Of a stretch of 64,000 bases of DNA, positions 24,044 to 32,220 are shown one piece after another (positions within the stretch are counted from its first letter, which is position 1; every line of letters begins with the position of its first letter). A program made the position numbers and the translations under genes. The notes under the pieces were generated by a model. The model was not told the origin of the DNA. It saw nothing but the letters and a program-made list of their open reading frames with translations, and made no database searches. The DNA comes from G963666895 sp963666895 (GTDB lineage: Bacteria; Desulfobacterota; Desulfovibrionia; Desulfovibrionales; Desulfovibrionaceae), in NCBI GenBank assembly GCA_963666895.2, contig CAXXNS010000015.1:62001-126000 (forward strand). The letters run 5' to 3'.

Positions 24044-25033
24044 ATGTCCGACTTCCACCACGATTTCCATAGGGGACGCCGCCTGCGGCGCACCCCGGCC
24101 ATGCGCACCCTGGTCCGTCAGACCGAGATCCGGCCCCAGGACCTGATGATGCCCTACTTCGTGGTCGAGACCGAAGAGACCGGGGTGGCCAAGCCCATCG
24201 GGTCCATGCCCGGCCAGTTCCAGCTCTCCCTGGACATGCTGGTCAAGCGGGTGGGCGCGGCCATGAAGAACGGCCTCATGAGCGTCATCCTGTTCGGCAT
24301 CCCGGCCGAGAAGGACGAACAGGCCTCCGGGGCCTACGACGAGAACGGCATCGTGCAGAAGGCCGTGGCCCGGCTCAAGGAAGCCTTCCCGGACCTGCTG
24401 GTGGCCACGGACGTCTGCCTGTGCGAGTACACCTCCCACGGCCACTGCGGCATCGTGCGCGACGGTGACGTGCTCAACGACCCGACGCTCAACCTGCTGG
24501 CCCGCACGGCCGTGTCCCACGCCAAGGCCGGGGCCGACCTGGTCGCTCCGTCGGACATGATGGACGGCCGCGTGCTGGCCATCAGGGCCGCCCTGGACGA
24601 GGCCGGGTTCGAGGACCTGCCCATCATGTCCTATGCCGTGAAATACGCCTCCAGCTTCTACGGACCGTTCAGGGAAGCCGCGGAGTCCGCGCCGCAGTTC
24701 GGGGACCGCAAGACCTACCAGATGGACCCGGCCAACGGCCGCGAGGCCCTGCTCGAGGCCGGGGCCGACGCCCTGGAGGGCGCGGACATCCTCATGGTCA
24801 AACCCGCCCTGCCCTACCTGGACGTGGTCCGGACCGTGCGCGACACGTTCGACCAGCCCCTGGCCGCCTACCAGGTCTCGGGCGAGTACAGCCTGATCAA
24901 GGCGGCCGCGGAAAAAGGCTGGGTGGACGAGAAGACCATGGTCATGGAGTCCCTGACGAGCATCAAGCGGGCCGGAGCGGACATCATCCTGACCTACTTC
25001 GCCGAGGACGTGCTCGGCTATCTCAAAGGCTGA
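24044..25033 (+). CDS. hemB: Delta-aminolevulinic acid dehydratase (porphobilinogen synthase)
   Basis: HemB joins two 5-aminolevulinate molecules into porphobilinogen. The 329-aa protein has the zinc-type cysteines in VCLCEYTSHGHCG, the first active-site Lys in YAVKYASSFYGPFR and the Schiff-base Lys in ILMVKPALPYLD. It sits between ahbC and ahbD, only 1 base from the latter, so tetrapyrrole supply and heme completion are coupled. An ACGAGGAGG element lies ahead of the ATG at 24044. Confidence 0.97.
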   Translation: MSDFHHDFHRGRRLRRTPAMRTLVRQTEIRPQDLMMPYFVVETEETGVAKPIGSMPGQFQLSLDMLVKRVGAAMKNGLMSVILFGIPAEKDEQASGAYDENGIVQKAVARLKEAFPDLLVATDVCLCEYTSHGHCGIVRDGDVLNDPTLNLLARTAVSHAKAGADLVAPSDMMDGRVLAIRAALDEAGFEDLPIMSYAVKYASSFYGPFREAAESAPQFGDRKTYQMDPANGREALLEAGADALEGADILMVKPALPYLDVVRTVRDTFDQPLAAYQVSGEYSLIKAAAEKGWVDEKTMVMESLTSIKRAGADIILTYFAEDVLGYLKG

Positions 25034-25034
25034 C

Positions 25035-26234
25035 ATGAGCAAGAACGAACGACAGACCGCGGACATGCCCGAATACACCGCGGGCCATTCACACGCCAAG
25101 GGGCACCCGGGCGGCAAGGGGCATCCGCATGGCAAGGCGGACGGGGCCCCGGCCATGACGCTGGAGGACGGCTCTCCGGCCTGCCGCCTCATCGCCTGGG
25201 AAGTGACCCGCTCCTGCAACCTGGCCTGCAAGCACTGCCGGGCCGAGGCCCACGAGGAGGCCTACCCCGGCGAGCTGACCACCGAGCAGGCCAAGGCGCT
25301 CATCGACACCTTCCCGGACGTGGGCAACCCGATCATCATCTTCACGGGCGGCGAGCCGCTCATGCGCCACGACATCTTCGAGCTCGTCCCCTACGCCAAG
25401 GCCAAGGGACTGCGCTGCGTCATGGCCCCCAACGGCACCCTGCTGTCCGAGGAGAACGTGGCCCGCATCAAGGAAGTGGGCATCGAGCGCTGCTCCATCT
25501 CCATCGACGCGCCGCGCGCCGAACAGCACGACGAGTTCCGGGGCGTCAAGGGCGCGTTCGAGACCTCCATGCAGGGCATCGAACGGCTCAAGAAGGCGGG
25601 CATCGAGTTCCAGATCAACACCACGGTCACCAAGCACAATCTGCCGTACTTCAAAGACATCTTCAGCCTGTGCCAGGAAATCGGCGCGGCCGCCTGGCAC
25701 ATCTTCCTGCTGGTGCCCACGGGCCGGGGCGCGGAGTTGGGCGCCGAGGTCATCACGGGCGATGAATACGAGCAGGTCCTGAACTGGTTCTACGACTTCC
25801 GCAAGACCACGGACATGCAGCTCAAGGCCACCTGCGCCCCGCACTACCACCGCATCCTCCGCCAACGGGCCAAGGAAGAGGGCATCCCGGTCAACTTCGA
25901 GACCTTCGGCCTGGACGCGGTCAGTCGCGGCTGTTTGGGCGGAGTGGGTTTCTGCTTCATCTCCCACGTGGGCCAGGTCCAGCCCTGCGGCTACCTGGAG
26001 CTGGACTGCGGCAACGTGTTACAGACGCCGTTTCCGGAAATCTGGAAAAAGTCTGAACACTTTCAAAATCTTAGAAACCCCAAAGTCTACCACGGCAAGT
26101 GCGGGGTCTGCGAGTACGAACGGGTCTGCGGCGGCTGCCGGGCCCGGGCCCAGACCATGAACGGCCACTACCTGGACGAGGAGCCGCTTTGTTCGTACCA
26201 GCCCAAAAAGGCGGCCGCCCTGGCCAAAAAATAG
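25035..26234 (+). CDS. ahbD: Heme b synthase AhbD (radical SAM)
   Basis: AhbD oxidatively decarboxylates the two propionates of iron-coproporphyrin III to the vinyl groups of heme b. The 399-aa protein has CNLACKHC (Cys61, 65, 68), FTGGEPL, and a C-terminal Cys-rich segment (CGVCEYERVCGGCRAR) for a second Fe-S cluster. The first 40 residues are His/Gly/Lys-rich (GHSHAKGHPGGKGHPHGK) and may bind metal. An internal Met41 just before the core is an alternative start. It overlaps no gene but is 1 base from hemB. Confidence 0.92.
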   Translation: MSKNERQTADMPEYTAGHSHAKGHPGGKGHPHGKADGAPAMTLEDGSPACRLIAWEVTRSCNLACKHCRAEAHEEAYPGELTTEQAKALIDTFPDVGNPIIIFTGGEPLMRHDIFELVPYAKAKGLRCVMAPNGTLLSEENVARIKEVGIERCSISIDAPRAEQHDEFRGVKGAFETSMQGIERLKKAGIEFQINTTVTKHNLPYFKDIFSLCQEIGAAAWHIFLLVPTGRGAELGAEVITGDEYEQVLNWFYDFRKTTDMQLKATCAPHYHRILRQRAKEEGIPVNFETFGLDAVSRGCLGGVGFCFISHVGQVQPCGYLELDCGNVLQTPFPEIWKKSEHFQNLRNPKVYHGKCGVCEYERVCGGCRARAQTMNGHYLDEEPLCSYQPKKAAALAKK

Positions 26235-26241
26235 GACGCGC

Positions 26242-26715
26242 ATGGACGACCTGGACAAAAAAATTCTGAACATCATCCAGTCCGACTTCCCGGTTCAGTC
26301 CCGGCCGTACGCGGCCGTGGCCGAACAGGTCGGCCTGGGCGAGGACGAGGTCCTGGCCCGGGTGGACAGGCTCAGGGAGGCGGGCGTGATCCGCCGCATG
26401 GGCGCCAGCTTCAACTCCCGGCAGCTGGGCTGGAAGTCCACCCTGTGCGCGGCCAAGGTGCCCGCGGACCAGCTCATGGACTTCGTGGAGGAGGTCAACC
26501 GCCACCCGGGCGTGACCCACAACTATTTGCGCGAGCACGATTTCAACGTCTGGTTCACCTTCATCGGCAAGGGCTGGGAGGAAGTGGAGTCCGTGCTGGC
26601 CGAAATCGAGGCCAACACGGGCATCGAGGTCCTGAACCTGCCCGCGGACAAACTGTTCAAGATCAAGGTGGACTTCGCCATGAACGACGACAACAATGAC
26701 GAAACCGCTGGTTGA
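26242..26715 (+). CDS. Siroheme decarboxylase subunit (AhbA/AhbB family)
   Basis: AhbA and AhbB together decarboxylate siroheme to 12,18-didecarboxysiroheme, the step before AhbC. The 157-aa protein has the Lrp/AsnC-like fold of this family: an N-terminal winged helix (LDKKILNIIQSDFPVQSRPY), RRMGASFNSRQLGWKSTLC and THNYLREHDFNVWFT. The HNYLR and NVWFT elements distinguish it from true AsnC regulators. Only one subunit gene is in this cluster; which of the two it is cannot be settled here. It starts 7 bases after ahbD. Confidence 0.82.
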   Translation: MDDLDKKILNIIQSDFPVQSRPYAAVAEQVGLGEDEVLARVDRLREAGVIRRMGASFNSRQLGWKSTLCAAKVPADQLMDFVEEVNRHPGVTHNYLREHDFNVWFTFIGKGWEEVESVLAEIEANTGIEVLNLPADKLFKIKVDFAMNDDNNDETAG

Positions 26716-26725
26716 CGGAGGCCCC

Positions 26726-27403
26726 ATGGACCGCGAGATCATCCTTTCCCCGTCGCTTTTGTCCTGCGACTTCTCCCGGCTGGCCGAGGAACTCGACGCC
26801 CTGGAAAAGGCCCGGCTGGAGTGGGTTCACCTGGACGTGATGGACGGGGCGTTCGTGCCCAACATCACCTTCGGCCCGCCCGTGATCAAGGCCATGCGCC
26901 AGGGCTCGGGCCTGTTCTTCGACGTCCACCTGATGATCGAGCAGCCCGAGCGCTACATCCAGGACTTCGTTGACGCCGGGGCCGACCTCATCTGCGTGCA
27001 TGCCGAGGCCACCAACCACCTGGAGCGGACCGTGGCCCTCATCGCCGAGGCCGGCAAGAAGTGCGCCGTGGCCCTGAATCCGCACACGCCCCTGGACGTG
27101 GTCCGCTACCTCCTGCCCCAACTGGACATGGTGCTCATCATGTCCGTGAACCCGGGCTTCGGCGGCCAGAAGTTCATCCCCTTCTGCCTGCAGAAGATCA
27201 TGGAGCTTGCCGAGATGATCGACACGGAGGGCGCGGAGTGCCTGGTCCAGGTGGACGGCGGCGTGACCCCGGAGAACTGCGCCGAGATCGTGGAGGCGGG
27301 CGCGGACGTGCTGGTGTCGGGCTCGGCCTTTTTCGGGTTCCCGCCCTACGACGCCCGGCTGACCACCTTCGAGACCGCCTGGAGCGAGGCCCTGTCGGGC
27401 TAG
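26726..27403 (+). CDS. rpe: Ribulose-phosphate 3-epimerase
   Basis: Rpe interconverts ribulose 5-phosphate and xylulose 5-phosphate in the pentose phosphate pathway. The 225-aa TIM barrel shows SPSLLSCDF, HLDVMDGAFVPNITFGP (metal His and catalytic Asp), DVHLMI, MSVNPGFGGQKF (phosphate loop) and VDGGV. ATG at 26726 has ACGGAGG 5 bases upstream; the longer frame overlaps the previous gene. A terminator follows. Its place after the heme genes looks incidental. Confidence 0.95.
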   Translation: MDREIILSPSLLSCDFSRLAEELDALEKARLEWVHLDVMDGAFVPNITFGPPVIKAMRQGSGLFFDVHLMIEQPERYIQDFVDAGADLICVHAEATNHLERTVALIAEAGKKCAVALNPHTPLDVVRYLLPQLDMVLIMSVNPGFGGQKFIPFCLQKIMELAEMIDTEGAECLVQVDGGVTPENCAEIVEAGADVLVSGSAFFGFPPYDARLTTFETAWSEALSG

Positions 27404-27424
27404 CCGCTTTACGAAACCAAATGA

Positions 27425-27452
27425 GAAGGGAGCCCGGAGGCTCCCTTTTTTT
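27425..27452 (+). terminator. Rho-independent terminator after rpe
   Basis: Stem AAGGGAGCC / GGCTCCCTT with a 4-base loop, then a run of T. The convergent lipoprotein gene ends right next to it. Confidence 0.88.
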
Positions 27453-28074
27453 ATTCGCTCATTTTGGCCAGCGCGGCCTTCAGGTCCGTTTCCAGCTCGG
27501 TGAAGATCTCGCGCACCCCCTGGGTCAGCCCCTGGACCAGGGCCTGGGGCGTGGCCGAGCCGATGGCCAGGGCCCGCTCGTAGGTCGCGGAAAACACGAT
27601 CTCGTTGTCCCGGGTGTTCTCGTCCACCAGGAAGAACTGCATCTCCACCACGGCCGCGGGCGGGCTGGCCGAGAAGTCGCCGTAGAGCGCGTTGGCCACG
27701 CCCTCCAGGGTCAGGCCGGGCCGGGCCAGGCTGTAATCCTCCACCACGTTGGCGAAGAGCCGGGACTCGTCCAGCCAGGTCCGCAGCTCCTGGGTCAGCA
27801 TGTCCGAGGGCGAGACGAAGTAGAGGTTGTAGAAGTCCGTGGCGAAGTCGGACGGGCCCATGCGGTAGACCAGCTCCCGGCCCGCGTATCCGGGCGAGAC
27901 GCGCAGGGGCCGAAGGCGCAGGTTCATGGGCGCGGGCTCCGCGCCCTGGGCCATGCTCCGCTCCACGGCCAGGTGGAAGTAGTGCCGCTCCACGGGTTTC
28001 TGCTTGAGCGCACTGACGCAGGCGGGCAGCGTCAGGGCCAGGGCCAGTACCAGGAAAATGTAGCGTTTCATCAT
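27451..28074 (-). CDS. ABC-type transport auxiliary lipoprotein (PqiC/MlaB-linked family)
   Basis: This 207-aa protein has a lipoprotein signal (MMKRYIFLVLALALTLPACVS; lipobox LPAC) and a domain like that of PqiC-type lipoproteins paired with MCE transport systems: RVSPGYAGRELVYR and an F/Y-rich FYNLYFVSPSDMLTQEL. It is the last gene of the mlaE-mlaF-mlaD unit, 15 bases after mlaD, and should sit in the periplasmic leaflet of the outer membrane as a docking partner. Ligand specificity is unknown. Confidence 0.78.
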   Translation of the reverse strand: MMKRYIFLVLALALTLPACVSALKQKPVERHYFHLAVERSMAQGAEPAPMNLRLRPLRVSPGYAGRELVYRMGPSDFATDFYNLYFVSPSDMLTQELRTWLDESRLFANVVEDYSLARPGLTLEGVANALYGDFSASPPAAVVEMQFFLVDENTRDNEIVFSATYERALAIGSATPQALVQGLTQGVREIFTELETDLKAALAKMSE

Positions 28075-28089
28075 GCTTCCTCGCCGGGC

Positions 28090-29235
28090 CTATTCGCCCG
28101 GGACAACGTGCTCTGGGGGTTCGCCGAACAGGATGCCGGACGGATTGCGCTTGGCCTCCTCGGAGAACTCGCGCAGGTTCTCGGCCATGACCCGGATGGA
28201 ATCCAGGATGGAGCGCACGGTCAGCTGCTGGTCGGCCACCAGGTTGTTGATGCGGGCCATGGCGTCGTGGAACTTAGCCGTGGCCGCCTCGAATTCGCGG
28301 ATGGCCGAATTGGCCGCGGCGAATGACTCGGGCATGCGGGCCAGCCCCTCCTCCATGGCCGGGTCGTCGAGCAGCTCGTTGAGCCGCCCGGTGGCCTGAG
28401 CCACGCTCTCGGCGGCCTTGGCGCCCTCGGCCAGCAGGACGATGACGTCCTCCTTGGAACGGTCCACGATCTCGTTGGCTCCGGCCAGCAGGTGCTGGAT
28501 CTCGGGCACGATGTGCTCCAGGGCCGGGGAGGACAGCAGCCGGTTGATGTTGGCGAACATCTCCTCGGTCTGGCTCAGGTTGTCCTGCACCAACAGGCCG
28601 ATGGTCTTGGCGTCCGCGGTTTCCAAAAATACGCCCAGGTTCTCGGTGGCGTTGGTCAGGGCGTTCATGAACCGGGAGACCACGTCCTTCTCCAGGCCGC
28701 CCATGGCTTCGGACACGCTGGTCACGGCCGCCTCCAGCCGGGACAGGGTGCTGGCCGCGGCCGGGATGTAGGGATGGCGGGGCTCCCAGGTGATGGGCAG
28801 CACCGGGTTGGACAGGGGCGGCAGATAGTCGATGCCCAGGAAGAGCTGGCCGGTCAGCCCCTGGGAGATGGGCCGCACCCGCAGGCCGCGCTCGATGTCC
28901 TTGGCCAGGGCCGCCCGCATCTCCTTGGCGTTGCCGCCCTCCAGGACGTCGGCGTCCATCTCGAAGGCCACGTACACGTAGCGCTGTTCGCTGTCGTTGA
29001 AATCCACGTAGCGGCCGGTGATGAACCCGATCTCCACCACGTTGCCCACGTCCACGCCCCGGTAGGTGACCGGAGAGCCCACGGCCAGGCCGTTGACCGC
29101 CTCGTCCAGGTAGGTCTCGAACCGCTGGGTGCTGCGGAAGAAGTTGCCCCCGCCCAGGACCAGCACCACCACCAGGAAAAGGAAGGCGCCCACCAGGACG
29201 AAGATGCCGAGTTTGTAATGGTCGGAACGCCTCAC
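28090..29235 (-). CDS. MlaD family protein (MCE domain)
   Basis: MlaD-type proteins are single-helix inner-membrane proteins whose periplasmic MCE domains form a hexameric ring that carries lipids. The 381-aa protein has one helix at about 8-30 (LGIFVLVGAFLFLVVVLVLG), an MCE domain at about 35-115 (FETYLDEAVNGLAVGSPVTY, GVDVGNVVEI) and a long helical C-terminal part with coiled-coil character. Start is GTG at 29235, overlapping the ATPase stop by GTGA. Confidence 0.88.
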   Translation of the reverse strand: MRRSDHYKLGIFVLVGAFLFLVVVLVLGGGNFFRSTQRFETYLDEAVNGLAVGSPVTYRGVDVGNVVEIGFITGRYVDFNDSEQRYVYVAFEMDADVLEGGNAKEMRAALAKDIERGLRVRPISQGLTGQLFLGIDYLPPLSNPVLPITWEPRHPYIPAAASTLSRLEAAVTSVSEAMGGLEKDVVSRFMNALTNATENLGVFLETADAKTIGLLVQDNLSQTEEMFANINRLLSSPALEHIVPEIQHLLAGANEIVDRSKEDVIVLLAEGAKAAESVAQATGRLNELLDDPAMEEGLARMPESFAAANSAIREFEAATAKFHDAMARINNLVADQQLTVRSILDSIRVMAENLREFSEEAKRNPSGILFGEPPEHVVPGE

Positions 29236-30065
29236 GGATGCGCCTCCTCGGTTTGGGCGACCTCCACCCGGCAGGCCACCCGGGTACGGTCGAAGAACCG
29301 GCGCACGGCCGGGATAGTGGAGTGTTCCTTCAGCTCCTTGGGCGGGCCCAGGGCCACGATGCCCTTGGCCTCCCTGTCCAGCTGCACGACCCGGTCGCCG
29401 ATGCCCTCGATGCTGGCCAGCTCGTGGGACACGATGACGAAGGTCACGTCCAGGTTCCTGGCCAGGGACAGGATCAGGGCGTCCAGTTCGGCCGAGGTCA
29501 CCGGGTCCAGCCCGGCCGAGGGCTCGTCCAGGAACAGGATGGACGGATCCAGGGCCATGGCCCGGGCCAGGGCGGCCCGCTTCTGCATGCCCCCGGACAG
29601 GGCGTCCGGCATCTTGTAGGCCGAGGCCTCCAGCCCCACCAGGGACAGCTTGGCCCGGGCCACCAGCTCCCGGGCGTCCCGGGGCAGGTCGGTGTACTCC
29701 TCCAGGGGCAGCATGACGTTCTGCAGCAGCGACATGTTGCCGAACAGCGCGCCGGACTGGAAGGCCACGCCGAAGCGGCGCAGGATGCGCGAGCGCTCCA
29801 GCCCCTCGGCCGAGCCGATGTCGTCGCCGTCGATGAGGATGGCCCCCTTGGCCGGACGGCGTAGCCCGATCATGTGCCGCAGCAGCGTGGACTTGCCGCA
29901 GCCCGAGCCGCCGATGACGAAAAATATCTCGCCCTTGTGGATCTCGAAGTCGAGGTCTTGCATGACCACGACGTCGCCATAGGCGCAGGTCAGGCCGCGC
30001 ACCTCGATGACCGTTTCCCGCTCCATCAGGTTCAATTCCATGTCCACGTCCCTGCCCGCTTCCAT
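29232..30065 (-). CDS. ABC transporter ATPase (MlaF-like)
   Basis: This 277-aa ATPase energises the MCE lipid transporter. Walker A GGSGCGKST (52-60), signature LSGGM (156-160), Walker B ILFLDEPSAGLD (176-187) and switch His in VIVSHEL are intact. The LSGGMQKRAALARA form is typical of MlaF-like ATPases. The ATG at 30065 follows the mlaE stop by 2 bases; Met9 at 30041 is a second option. The last 25 residues (FFDRTRVACRVEVAQTEE) form a C-terminal extension. Confidence 0.9.
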   Translation of the reverse strand: MEAGRDVDMELNLMERETVIEVRGLTCAYGDVVVMQDLDFEIHKGEIFFVIGGSGCGKSTLLRHMIGLRRPAKGAILIDGDDIGSAEGLERSRILRRFGVAFQSGALFGNMSLLQNVMLPLEEYTDLPRDARELVARAKLSLVGLEASAYKMPDALSGGMQKRAALARAMALDPSILFLDEPSAGLDPVTSAELDALILSLARNLDVTFVIVSHELASIEGIGDRVVQLDREAKGIVALGPPKELKEHSTIPAVRRFFDRTRVACRVEVAQTEEAHP

Positions 30066-30067
30066 GC

Positions 30068-31243
30068 TCACCACCCCAACACGTAGTAGACCACGGCGAA
30101 CAGGCCGTCGGCGATGGTGATCAGGACCAGGCCGGCCACCACCGCGCTGGTGGTGGAGCGGCCCACGCTGCCCGCGCCGCTCCGGGCGGACAACCCTCTC
30201 TGGCAGCCCACGGCCGCCACCAGGATGCTGAAGATGACTATCTTGACCATGCCCCCGAAAAAGTCGGAAAACTGCGTGGAGGCGAAGATGCGGTCGGTAA
30301 AGGTGGCCAGGGGAAAGCCCAGGGAGAGCATGACCACGGCCCCGCCGATGAGCCCGGCGAAGCTGAAGAACAGGGTCATGATCGGGGCCATGACCACGGC
30401 GGCGATGATCTTGGGGGCCACCAGGAAGCGCACCGGCGGCAGCCCCATGGTCACCAGGGCGTCCACCTCCTCGTTGACCTTCATGGTGCCCAGCTCGGCG
30501 GCGAAGGCCGAGCCCGAGCGGCTGCACAGCAGGATGGCCGTGATCAGCGGGCCCATCTCCCGGAACATGGCCAGGCCGAGCATGTTGGGCACCCAGATTT
30601 CGGCCCCGAACCGCTGCAGGCTCATGGCCGACTGGAAGGACAGGATCAGACCGATGAGAAAGCCCACCAGCAACAGGATGGGCAGGCTCTCCACGCCCAC
30701 GGCGATGGCCGTAAGCCACAGGTCCTTGCCCCGCACCAGGGTCGGCCGCAGGGCGCACTGGACCAGGGTCTGGAAGACCTCGCCCACGTAACAGAGCTGG
30801 TCGCCCATGGCCTTGATGAGCTTTTCCGCGGCCCGGCCCACGATCTCGGCCATGTTGCGCCGCTCCCGATCCGGCGCCGAAGGCTTGGACAGGCGGCGCA
30901 CGTCCACCAGCCCCACCACCCGCTCCAGACGGGGCGAGAGTCCGGAATAGGAGACAGTGCCGCCGCGCTCGTACTGCTCCAACTCCAGCTTGAGCAGCAG
31001 GGCCAGGCCGGGGCCGTCCGCGTGGGTCAGGTCCGTGGCGTCCAGGATGAGCTTGTCGGGCTTGTGGTACGCCAGGGCGTCCAGGGCCTGGTTCCAGATG
31101 CCCGAGGCGATGTGCGCGTCCAGGCGGCCGGACAGGACCAATGTGAGCGCCTCCTTCCCGGGACGAACGACAAGACCCGCACGGCGGGGCTTATTGAGAG
31201 GATACTCCGCCACGGGGTCGCGCTTGGGCACTCTCCACTTCAT
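30068..31243 (-). CDS. MlaE-like permease with N-terminal STAS domain
   Basis: The 391-aa protein joins a STAS-like domain (about 20-110, with LILDATDLTHADGPGLALLL) to an MlaE permease (about 150-391) with MGPLITAILLCSRSGSAFAAELGTM (split: MGPLITAILLCSRSG, SAFAAELGTM) and five or so membrane helices. The permease forms the inner-membrane channel of the lipid transporter. In E. coli the STAS protein MlaB is separate, so this fusion replaces it. ATG at 31243 was chosen; a TTG at 31261 would add six residues. It is the first gene of the unit. Confidence 0.88.
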   Translation of the reverse strand: MKWRVPKRDPVAEYPLNKPRRAGLVVRPGKEALTLVLSGRLDAHIASGIWNQALDALAYHKPDKLILDATDLTHADGPGLALLLKLELEQYERGGTVSYSGLSPRLERVVGLVDVRRLSKPSAPDRERRNMAEIVGRAAEKLIKAMGDQLCYVGEVFQTLVQCALRPTLVRGKDLWLTAIAVGVESLPILLLVGFLIGLILSFQSAMSLQRFGAEIWVPNMLGLAMFREMGPLITAILLCSRSGSAFAAELGTMKVNEEVDALVTMGLPPVRFLVAPKIIAAVVMAPIMTLFFSFAGLIGGAVVMLSLGFPLATFTDRIFASTQFSDFFGGMVKIVIFSILVAAVGCQRGLSARSGAGSVGRSTTSAVVAGLVLITIADGLFAVVYYVLGW

Positions 31244-31315
31244 GTTTCTTGCTATACCCAAGGAGCGCGGAATTGCAAAGGCTTCAAGGTGTTCCCCCAG
31301 GTTCGACCGAGACCC

Positions 31316-31343
31316 TTGACGCCGGGCCAGAGAACCTTATCTT
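31316..31343 (+). promoter_or_regulatory. Candidate sigma-70 promoter for the zinc-ribbon gene
   Basis: TTGACG (31316-31321), 16 bases, TATCTT (31338-31343), 28 bases ahead of the ATG. Confidence 0.6.
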
Positions 31344-31371
31344 GTGGGCCAGGCACAACCAAGGAGTCATC

Positions 31372-31635
31372 ATGAAATTCGAATACGCAGGCATCGTCAC
31401 CGAACTGGAGGACAAGGACTGCCCCCATTGCGGCAAGCCTTTGGAGCCCTGGCTGGGGCCGCCGGATTCTGGATGGGGAATAATCCTGGTCTGCTGGAAC
31501 AACCAGTGCCCGCACTACGTGGGCTCGGACAACGCCATCGCCAACAAACGCGACGATTCCAATCTGGGCTGCCGGTACGCGGTCAACCCGGACAACGGCT
31601 ACCAATCCTTCAATTTATTGGCTGTTTGCAGATAG
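31372..31635 (+). CDS. Small zinc-ribbon-like protein
   Basis: The 87-aa protein has CPHC (Cys17, Cys20) and CWNNQC (Cys41, Cys46), a plausible zinc ribbon of the ogr/Delta-like kind. Two more Cys are near the C-terminus. AAGGAG lies 7 bases before the ATG, with its own promoter and terminator, so it is a free-standing gene. Small DNA-binding or redox-sensing roles are possible; none is shown. Confidence 0.7.
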   Translation: MKFEYAGIVTELEDKDCPHCGKPLEPWLGPPDSGWGIILVCWNNQCPHYVGSDNAIANKRDDSNLGCRYAVNPDNGYQSFNLLAVCR

Positions 31636-31661
31636 GCCCCAAACAAACCCACATGAACGCC

Positions 31662-31690
31662 CAGGCTCCCCGCGGGGAGCCTTTTTCTTT
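31662..31690 (+). terminator. Rho-independent terminator after the zinc-ribbon gene
   Basis: Stem AGGCTCCCC / GGGGAGCCT followed by TTTTCTTT. Confidence 0.85.
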
Positions 31691-31702
31691 ACATATTTTC
31701 CA

Positions 31703-31749
31703 TTGACATCCGGGGCGCTGTTGACATATCGAAACCTCTCCGGAGGTTT
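31703..31749 (+). promoter_or_regulatory. Promoter and SD-masking hairpin of the Lrp/AsnC gene
   Basis: TTGACA (31703-31708) with ATATCG at 31726-31731 (17-base spacing) is a candidate promoter; a second TTGACAT starts at 31721. Right after it, AAACCTC (31732-31738) pairs with GAGGTTT (31743-31749) across a TCCG loop. The GGAGG ribosome site lies inside this 7-bp stem, 9 bases before the ATG. Confidence 0.55.
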
Positions 31750-31755
31750 TTATTT

Positions 31756-32220
31756 ATGATCGACAAAATTGACCGCAAAATTTTGAATATTCTTCAGGAG
31801 GACGCCCGGACCTCCAACGCGGCCATCGGCCGCGAGGTGGGCCTGTCCGCCGCGGCCATCCACGCCCGCGTCAAGAAGCTCACCGCCGGCGGAGTCATTC
31901 AACGATTCACCGTGCAGATCGACCACGCCGCCCTGGGCCTGGACATCCTGGCCTTCGTCAGCGTGTTCCTGGACGAGATGCGGAGGTTCGAGGAGACCAT
32001 CGAGGCCCTGCTTCGGATGGACGAGGTGCTGGAGATCCACAACACCATCGGCGACGCCTGCTTCCTGCTCAAGGTGCGCTGCAGGAACCCCAACCACCTG
32101 GAAGACCTGCTGGCCAAGGTCAACGAGGCCCCGGCCGTGCGCTCCACCCACACCACCCTGTCCCTGCGCACCGGACGCGAACGGATCAATCCGCCCTTGG
32201 ACGAAACGGAAGACGCATGA
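31756..32220 (+). CDS. Lrp/AsnC family transcriptional regulator
   Basis: The 154-aa protein has the AsnC-type winged helix at about 1-60 (IDKIDRKILNILQEDARTSN, IGREVGLSAAAIHARVKKL) and a RAM effector domain at about 65-145. These regulators sense amino acids and often control a neighbouring transporter; the next gene, coupled by ATGA, is an EamA transporter. It differs from AhbA/B-type proteins by lacking their HNYLR and NVWFT motifs. Confidence 0.88.
   Translation: MIDKIDRKILNILQEDARTSNAAIGREVGLSAAAIHARVKKLTAGGVIQRFTVQIDHAALGLDILAFVSVFLDEMRRFEETIEALLRMDEVLEIHNTIGDACFLLKVRCRNPNHLEDLLAKVNEAPAVRSTHTTLSLRTGRERINPPLDETEDA

Noticed and set aside
22778..25231. Long minus-strand open frame over the heme genes
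   Set aside because: Antisense shadow; ahbC, hemB and ahbD are certain on the + strand.
31756..32220. Second AhbA/B subunit instead of an Lrp/AsnC regulator
   Set aside because: It lacks the HNYLR and NVWF motifs of siroheme decarboxylases and is coupled to a transporter gene.
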